NCBI GenBank assembly: GCA_000503195.1
Contig: AYSC01000010.1
Coordinates: 1-64,000, forward strand
Direction: 5' to 3'
DNA from: Blastomonas sp. CACIA14H2
GTDB taxonomy: Bacteria > Pseudomonadota > Alphaproteobacteria > Sphingomonadales > Sphingomonadaceae
Length of the DNA: 64,000 nt
The position numbers and the translations under genes are program-made. The notes below the pieces were generated by a model. The model worked only from the letters and a program-made list of their open reading frames with translations, made no database searches and was not told the origin of the DNA. Below are positions 59,227 to 64,000 of this stretch, piece after piece. How positions within the stretch are numbered: the stretch's first letter is position 1; the number at the start of each line of letters is the position of its first letter.

Positions 59227-60652
59227 GCGGTCTAGAATGCCTCTCTATAGATCGATCGCCGCGCGTTTGCGGGCCGCCATCGAGCAAGGCGCGTACGTGC
59301 CAGGCCAAAAAGTGTCTTCAGCGCGCAAGATCGCCCAACGCGAGGGCGTCAGTTTGACCACGGCGGTCGACGCCTTACGTGTCCTGGAGAGCGAGGGTCT
59401 TCTCCTCGCACGCCCGCGCTCCGGATTCTTCGTGGTAGATAAACGTGCACCAGAGCCAGTTCCGTCCCGCCCGTCAAAGTATCCGCAATTTGTTACAAGC
59501 GCAGCAATTGCGCGCAGCATCTTTCTCACTCGGCCTGATATCATCTTCCCCCTTGGCGCGGCGCTTCCAGATCCAGCATGGCTACCGCTGAGGGATCTTC
59601 AGCGCGCCTTGACCGCGGCCGGCCGTAGACTCGGTCCTGCGGCCCAGACCTACAGCATGCCGCCGGGGCGCGCAGACCTGCGCCGCCAAATCTCCGCACG
59701 TGCAGTAAACTGGGGCGCAACCTTTGGACCCGACGAAGTCGTGATCACGAGTGGCGAGACACAGGCCATGCGTCTCGCCCTCAAAGTGACCTGCAAGGCA
59801 GGCGATGTGGTTGCGGTGGAATCTCCGACCTATTTCGGCGCCCTCATGCTTCTTGAGACACTCGGGCTTCGGGCTCTAGAAATCCCGACAGATCCGCGCA
59901 CCGGCCTGAGCATAGACGCGCTGGAGCGCGCGCTCACGACCCGCAAGATCGCGGCGGTGTTAGCATCGCCGAACGTGCAGAACCCGCTTGGCGCCTCGAT
60001 GCCGCTCAACCAGAAGAAGCGACTTGTCACGCTTTTGCAGACGCACCAGGTCCCGTTGATTGAGGACGACGTCTACGGCGATCTAGTCTCGCAACCAGGT
60101 ATTCGAGCCGGGTGCAAGGCCTTCGATACTGATGGACTGGTTCTGTACTGCTCCTCAGCCTCCAAAACCCTGGCGCCTGGCTGGCGCATCGGCTGGATAG
60201 CCGCTGGGCGCTACGTCGACGCCGTGCTGCGGGCTCGGCTGGAGGAAAGTCTCGCTGGCTCCCCGCTTATCGAGGCTGCGCTTGCGGACTTTCTGTCGAG
60301 CGGCGACTACGAGCGGCATCTGAGGCGCTTCCAATCCCGCGTGGAGGGCGGGATAAGGGCGATAGCCGCGCGCATCGAAGACAGTTTTCCGGCAGGCACT
60401 AGGTTCTCCCGCCCCGCCAACGGCTATCTTCTTTGGGTCGAGCTACCCAAATCAGTAGACGCGCTCGAGGTGCACAGACAGGCCCTGGGTGTAGGAATTG
60501 GCATCAGCCCAGGGCCGCTCTTCTCCCCGCAGACCGGCTTTCAGCACCACCTTCGGCTCAACTGCGCGAACGAGCCGTCGGCGGGCTTGCTTCAAGCAAT
60601 TGATCGGCTGGGAGCGATATGCGCCTCGCTAGCTGAAGCGGTTCACCGATAA
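59225..60652 (+). CDS. MocR/PdxR-type GntR regulator with aminotransferase-like domain
   Basis: 475 aa; start at ATG 59225 or 59237 (MPLYRSIAARLRAAIEQG). Residues 5-75 are the GntR winged helix (GQKVSSARKIAQREGVSLTT, LARPRSGFFV). From about 110 there is an aminotransferase class I fold with VITSGETQAMRLALK, DVVAVESPTYFGAL, SPNVQNPLGASM, EDDVYGDL, and the PLP lysine in YCSSASKTLAPGWRIGW. MocR proteins use a PLP-amino-acid adduct as effector. It is divergent from the dehydratase operon and almost certainly its regulator. Confidence 0.9.
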   Translation: MRSRMPLYRSIAARLRAAIEQGAYVPGQKVSSARKIAQREGVSLTTAVDALRVLESEGLLLARPRSGFFVVDKRAPEPVPSRPSKYPQFVTSAAIARSIFLTRPDIIFPLGAALPDPAWLPLRDLQRALTAAGRRLGPAAQTYSMPPGRADLRRQISARAVNWGATFGPDEVVITSGETQAMRLALKVTCKAGDVVAVESPTYFGALMLLETLGLRALEIPTDPRTGLSIDALERALTTRKIAAVLASPNVQNPLGASMPLNQKKRLVTLLQTHQVPLIEDDVYGDLVSQPGIRAGCKAFDTDGLVLYCSSASKTLAPGWRIGWIAAGRYVDAVLRARLEESLAGSPLIEAALADFLSSGDYERHLRRFQSRVEGGIRAIAARIEDSFPAGTRFSRPANGYLLWVELPKSVDALEVHRQALGVGIGISPGPLFSPQTGFQHHLRLNCANEPSAGLLQAIDRLGAICASLAEAVHR

Positions 60653-60936
60653 GCTCGTGGGAAGACTGATCGCCAGGATCGTGATTTGGCGAGACATAAT
60701 AATCCATCACGATTTGCAATTCGTGAGGCCTAAAGCGATTGAGGAGCACCGAGCGCGCTTGCGCGACCGCCGCTGCGGTGAAGCTCTGACGACCACTAAC
60801 CTTGATTAGCGCGGGTGGCCGGAGTCGAACCGGCACTGCTTTCGTAACTGGATTTTGAATCCAGCGCGTCTAATTTTCTTTCCCCGGTTGGTCCCCTGAT
60901 CTGATTTAGAATCTGCGCTAACCAAGAAGCAGACGA
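60653..60936. other. Gene-free stretch containing a tRNA-Leu fragment
   Basis: No convincing coding frame follows mocR. The only recognisable item is the tRNA-Leu 3' fragment at 60811-60872, flanked by TTAGCGC (60806) and its inverse GCGCTAA (60915). Confidence 0.5.
60811..60872 (-). other. tRNA-Leu(CAA) 3' fragment
   Basis: The minus strand reads AGACGCG, anticodon arm CTGGA-TTCAAAA-TCCAG, a long variable arm, T arm GCCGG-TTCGACT-CCGGC, and acceptor strand CACCCGC. The 5' acceptor strand and most of the D arm are missing, and the 3' end is GCTA rather than CCA. It is a remnant, probably of an integration event, not a working tRNA. Confidence 0.7.
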
Positions 60937-61059
60937 ATGAGAAAGGGCAGCTTTTTCGAGGAACATATAATGAGAATTATCAAGGAGCAGGATTCTGGAC
61001 TGCCGGTGGTAGTGGTTTCCCACAAGCACGGCCACAGCGCGACAACGATTTTGAACTAA
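60937..61059 (+). pseudogene. IS3-type OrfA N-terminal scrap
   Basis: 40 codons reading MRKGSFFEEHIMRIIKEQDS then GLPVVVVSHKHGHSATTILN and a stop. This aligns with the usual MRKSRFTEEQIIGILKEQEAG... and CRKHGIS start of IS3-group OrfA proteins, decayed and cut. Confidence 0.6.
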
Positions 61060-61220
61060 AAAGGCGAATTAATCTAGCCTAGCATTACTTTGGCAGAAGT
61101 GCATTTTCCGGATTCACAGGAGTCTCTCATCGTGATTCAATATCGTCGGCTTTTGGAGGCTGAACCGCCCCGGCTTTCCCGGAGACTCCTAGCTGTGATG
61201 AGGAGCCACGAAGAGCAATA

Positions 61221-61398
61221 TGAGGAACAATTTCTCGCCTAAGTTTTGCGACCAGGCGGTGCGGATGGTGGCGGAGCACCGAGGGGCTACTCATCGGAGT
61301 GGGCAGCGCTGACGTCGATTGTCGGGAAGGTCGGCTGCAAGACCGAGACGCTGCGCCGCTGGTGCCGCGTTGAGTCATCCGCCTATGCGAGGCAATAA
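61221..61398 (+). pseudogene. IS3-type OrfA remnant with frameshift
   Basis: Begins MRNNFSPKFCDQAVRMVAEH at 61221. The continuation YSSEWAALTSIVGKVGCKTE and TLRRWCR, typical of IS3-group OrfA, lies in a neighbouring frame, so an indel near 61285 disrupts it. It then ends at a TAA at 61396, directly before the convergent astD stop. OrfB is missing. Confidence 0.7.
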
Positions 61399-61407
61399 GC
61401 CCGAGGT

Positions 61408-62826
61408 TCAACTGACCAAGCCAGGCCAGTCTTGAGATTGCGCACTCACACCTTCTGCCTCGAAACTGGCAACTGGATATGCGCAGTAATCTGCGGCATA
61501 ATACGCGCTGGGGCGAAGGTTTCCCGATGCCCCTATTCCACCGAAAGGCATTGATCCGGTAGCGCCAGTGGTCGGGCGGTTCCAATTGAGCACGCCCGCT
61601 CGGGCGCGGCGGGCATAAACATGCCAAAGGCGTCTGTCCTGTGTAAGCAGGCCTGCAGCAAGGCCGAAGCGGGTGGCATTAGCCGCAGCAATGGCGGCAT
61701 CGAAATCCGCCACCCGCACGATCTGGAGCAAAGGCGCGAAAATCTCCTCATCGGGTACCGAGATGCCGGTCGCGTCGAACAGGGCGGGGGTGACGAAGGC
61801 ATTGCCGCGCCCGACCGGGGTCGCCAGCGGCTTCAGCACACGGGCGCCCAGCTCTGCCAGCTCTGCCGCTGCTGCGCGGGCACGGTCGGCAGCGGCCATG
61901 CTCACCAGCGGGCCGATGGCGGGCTCGGGCCGCTCGTCCCATGCTCCGATGCAAATCCGGTCCATAAAGGCCAGCAGTGCATCAATGATAGCCTGTCCAC
62001 GCGCGCCATCGGGCACGATCAGCCGCCGGGCACAGCTGCACCGCTGGCCCGCCGAGATAAAGGCCGATTGCGCGATGATCGACGCCATGGCCGCCGGGTC
62101 TCCATCCCAAGCGATGAGCGGATTGTTGCCGCCCAGTTCGAGCGCCAGGATGACCTCGGGCCGTTCGGCGAACAGGCGGCGCAGATACATGCCGGTCTGC
62201 GCCGATCCGGTGAACAACAGGCCATCGATAGCGCCGCCCGCCAGCGCCACGCCTGTCTCCCGCCCGCCCTGCACGATATTCAGCACGCCATCAGGAAGGC
62301 CCGCATCCTGCCAGAAGCGCGCCATCATCGCGCCAGTGCCGGGGGTTTCCTCGGACGGCTTGAACACCACGGCATCGCCTGCGAGCAGGGCGGGCACGAT
62401 ATGGCCATTGGGCAGATGCGCGGGGAAATTGTACGGACCCAGCACCGCGAACACACCGTGCGGGCGATGGCGCAGCACCGCTCGGCCAAAGGGCATGGCC
62501 TGGCTGCGTTCGCCCGCACGTTCGGCCTGTGCGGCAATCGAGATGTCGATCTTGCCGATGACCGATCCGACCTCCTGCGCGGCCTCCCAAAGGGGCTTGC
62601 CGGTTTCGCGCGCGATCATCGCGGCGAATTCATCGCGCGCGGCGGTGACGCGCGCGGCAAAGGCGCGCACGATGGCGATCCGCGCATCCAGTGCCAGATC
62701 GGCCCAGCCGGGCTGCGCGACGCGCGCGCGGGTGAGCGCGCCGGCGACGGTAGCAGCATCGGCGATATCGCCCTGCCACACGGCATCGCCCGTTGCCGGA
62801 TTGCGCGATATGAGCACGCCGGTCAT
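61408..62826 (-). CDS. astD: N-succinylglutamate 5-semialdehyde dehydrogenase
   Basis: Oxidises succinylglutamate semialdehyde with NAD in the arginine succinyltransferase (AST) pathway. 472 aa from ATG 62826, overlapping the astC stop (ATGA). Aldehyde dehydrogenase features: GPYNFPAHLPNGHIVPALLAG, VVFKPSEETPG, FTGSAQTG, catalytic Glu in ALELGGNNPL, catalytic Cys in SAGQRCSCARR, EEIFAPLLQIV. The pairing with astC favours AstD over other ALDHs. It is convergent with an IS remnant, 9 bases from its end. Confidence 0.9.
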   Translation of the reverse strand: MTGVLISRNPATGDAVWQGDIADAATVAGALTRARVAQPGWADLALDARIAIVRAFAARVTAARDEFAAMIARETGKPLWEAAQEVGSVIGKIDISIAAQAERAGERSQAMPFGRAVLRHRPHGVFAVLGPYNFPAHLPNGHIVPALLAGDAVVFKPSEETPGTGAMMARFWQDAGLPDGVLNIVQGGRETGVALAGGAIDGLLFTGSAQTGMYLRRLFAERPEVILALELGGNNPLIAWDGDPAAMASIIAQSAFISAGQRCSCARRLIVPDGARGQAIIDALLAFMDRICIGAWDERPEPAIGPLVSMAAADRARAAAAELAELGARVLKPLATPVGRGNAFVTPALFDATGISVPDEEIFAPLLQIVRVADFDAAIAAANATRFGLAAGLLTQDRRLWHVYARRARAGVLNWNRPTTGATGSMPFGGIGASGNLRPSAYYAADYCAYPVASFEAEGVSAQSQDWPGLVS

Positions 62827-63998
62827 GCGACCGCCGGGCAGGTCATCGCAACACAGGCCGCGCCGGTGCGCTCGACAATCATGTCGATTTCCTCTGCCGT
62901 CACCGTCAGCGGCGGCAGCAGGCGCACGATATTGTCGCCGCCGCCCGCCAGCAGCAGGTGCTGTGCGCGCGCCGCCGCGATGAACGCGCGGTTGTTGGGC
63001 GCGAGCTTCAGCCCGACCAGCAGCCCCTTGCCGCGAATGTCGATGATGATATCGGGATGGCGCGCGCGCAGCGCAGCCAGCCCCTCGCGCAGCCGCTGCG
63101 CCATGGCGCGGGCATGCGCTAGCGTGGCGGGATCGGCGATGATGTCGAACGCGGCGCCAGCCACCGCCATGGCCAGCGGATTGCCGCCGAAGGTGGAGCC
63201 ATGGCTTCCGGCGGTCATGCCGGATGCGGCATCGGCGGTGGCCAAGCACGCACCGACCGGAAAGCCGCCGCCCAGCGCCTTGGCGATGGCCATGATATCG
63301 GGCGCGCTGCCTTCCGCCCAGTGATGCGCGAACAGCCGCCCGGTGCGGCCCATGCCGCACTGCACCTCGTCATGGATCAGCAGCACGCCATGCGCGCTGC
63401 ACAGCCGCCGCAGCCGCAACAGGTCATCGGCTGAAAGCGCGCGCGCGCCGCCTTCGCCCTGCACCGGTTCGACGATCACCGCCGCCACGTCCGGTCGTGC
63501 AACGGCGCGCGCAAAGCCGTCATGGTCATCGAGATCGCAATGCACGAAGCCGGGCAGCAGCGGGCCGCAGCCTTGCAGATAGGCGGCATTGCCCGATGCG
63601 TTGATCGCCGCATAGGTGCGCCCGTGGAACGATCCGTGAAAGCCGATAATAACGCTGCGCTGCGGCGCGCCGCTTGCCGCATGATAGCGCCGCGCGGTCT
63701 TGATCGCGCATTCGACCGCCTCGGTCCCCGAGTTGGAGAAAAAGGCGAGATCGGCAAAACAGGCGGCGGTGAGCTTTTCCGCCAGCGCGCGCTGGCCGGG
63801 AATGACCAGCGCGTTGGAGACATGCCAGAGCGTTTCGGCCTGGTGCGACAACGCCGCGACCAGCGCCGGATGGCAATGGCCCAGTGCATTGGTGGCGATG
63901 CCGCCGATACAATCGATCCACGCAGTTCCATCGGCCTCGTAAAGCCACAGGCCTTTACCGGAAACCGGCGTGACGGGCGCAGGAGCATAAACGGGCAT
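62823..63998 (-). CDS. astC: Succinylornithine / acetylornithine aminotransferase
   Basis: 391 aa, class III PLP aminotransferase: SGKGLWLYEADGTAWIDCIGGIATNALGH, FFSNSGTEAVECAIK, GFHGSFHGRTYAAI, HDEVQCGMGRTGRLF, PLP lysine in DIMAIAKALGGGFPVG, and GSHGSTFGGNPLAM. ArgD and AstC share this fold; the ATGA-coupled astD indicates the catabolic succinylornithine role. The start ATG is 3 bases from the window edge, so upstream signals and other ast genes cannot be seen. Confidence 0.88.
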   Translation of the reverse strand: MPVYAPAPVTPVSGKGLWLYEADGTAWIDCIGGIATNALGHCHPALVAALSHQAETLWHVSNALVIPGQRALAEKLTAACFADLAFFSNSGTEAVECAIKTARRYHAASGAPQRSVIIGFHGSFHGRTYAAINASGNAAYLQGCGPLLPGFVHCDLDDHDGFARAVARPDVAAVIVEPVQGEGGARALSADDLLRLRRLCSAHGVLLIHDEVQCGMGRTGRLFAHHWAEGSAPDIMAIAKALGGGFPVGACLATADAASGMTAGSHGSTFGGNPLAMAVAGAAFDIIADPATLAHARAMAQRLREGLAALRARHPDIIIDIRGKGLLVGLKLAPNNRAFIAAARAQHLLLAGGGDNIVRLLPPLTVTAEEIDMIVERTGAACVAMTCPAVA

Positions 63999-64000
63999 GA

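Noticed and set aside
60811-60872. Functional tRNA-Leu gene
   Set aside because: The 5' acceptor strand and most of the D arm are missing.
61621-63324. 567-codon rightward frame opposite astD/astC
   Set aside because: Spans two real genes in antisense and lacks any family signal.
1-64000. CRISPR array, rRNA genes or riboswitches
   Set aside because: No regularly spaced direct repeats, rRNA-like sequence or recognisable riboswitch core was noticed while reading the window.

Overview
The window reads as a high-GC alphaproteobacterial chromosome, most likely Sphingomonadales. It carries a class I fumarase, an MlaA homologue, a TonB-receptor-centred maltodextrin locus with its own GH13/GH97 enzymes, and an aerobic class Ia ribonucleotide reductase without the N-terminal ATP cone. 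Short dispersed palindromes (2356-2444, 6998-7016) are of a kind seen in that order. No rRNA operon, intact tRNA or CRISPR array is visible.

Layout. (1) 1-8.4 kb is core: recN (cut by the window edge), an mlaA-like gene, fumarase, and nrdA - small membrane gene - nrdB. (2) 8.4-10.5 kb is a less GC-rich insert with a cytosine-5 methyltransferase and a NaeI-type endonuclease. (3) 10.55-25.1 kb holds a DoxX/NDH-2 fusion, then the maltodextrin locus: MFS permease, LacI regulator, TonB receptor, secreted GH13, cytoplasmic GH13, GH97 and an esterase-like hydrolase. Matching operators lie ahead of the permease and the receptor. (4) 25-27.5 kb is a scar zone with a RAYT transposase running into the esterase, and a decayed RHS tip with a metallopeptidase-like end next to a lipoprotein that could be its immunity partner. 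(5) 27.6-28.9 kb carries small stress-type proteins.

(6) 28,955-54,230 is a 25-kb integrative mobilizable element in a tRNA-Gly 3' end. It has a tyrosine integrase, 18-bp direct repeats at both ends and 11-bp-phased CACAG repeats near both ends. Its cargo is ardC, three tandem divergent prepilin-like genes, a MobQ relaxase with a candidate oriT, a TraD-like ATPase with its own small operon, a STAND-type NTPase, and a defence block: methyltransferase - SF2 helicase - GIY-YIG nuclease, SIR2 - HerA, and a TIR protein. It has a relaxase and coupling ATPase but no type IV secretion genes, so it would be mobilized rather than self-transmissible.

(7) 54.2-61.4 kb is a second decayed accretion at the same tRNA-Gly end: another integrase, several IS3-type remnants, a tRNA-Leu 3' fragment, and an amino-acid operon (DJ-1/PfpI pseudogene, SDR, PLP dehydratase, RidA) divergent from a MocR regulator. 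(8) 61.4 kb to the end returns to core-like sequence with astD and astC of arginine succinyltransferase catabolism.

The least ordinary part is 32.2-35.6 kb. Three prepilin-like genes share leader, promoter and a perfect GAAC-N7-GAAC motif, which is the alphaproteobacterial LexA-box pattern. They diverge in the rest of the protein and are separated by fused remnants of ardC and a 49-aa gene. This looks like repeated duplication of a cassette for a damage-induced, diversifying surface protein. The same motif precedes nrdA, and an imperfect copy precedes recN.
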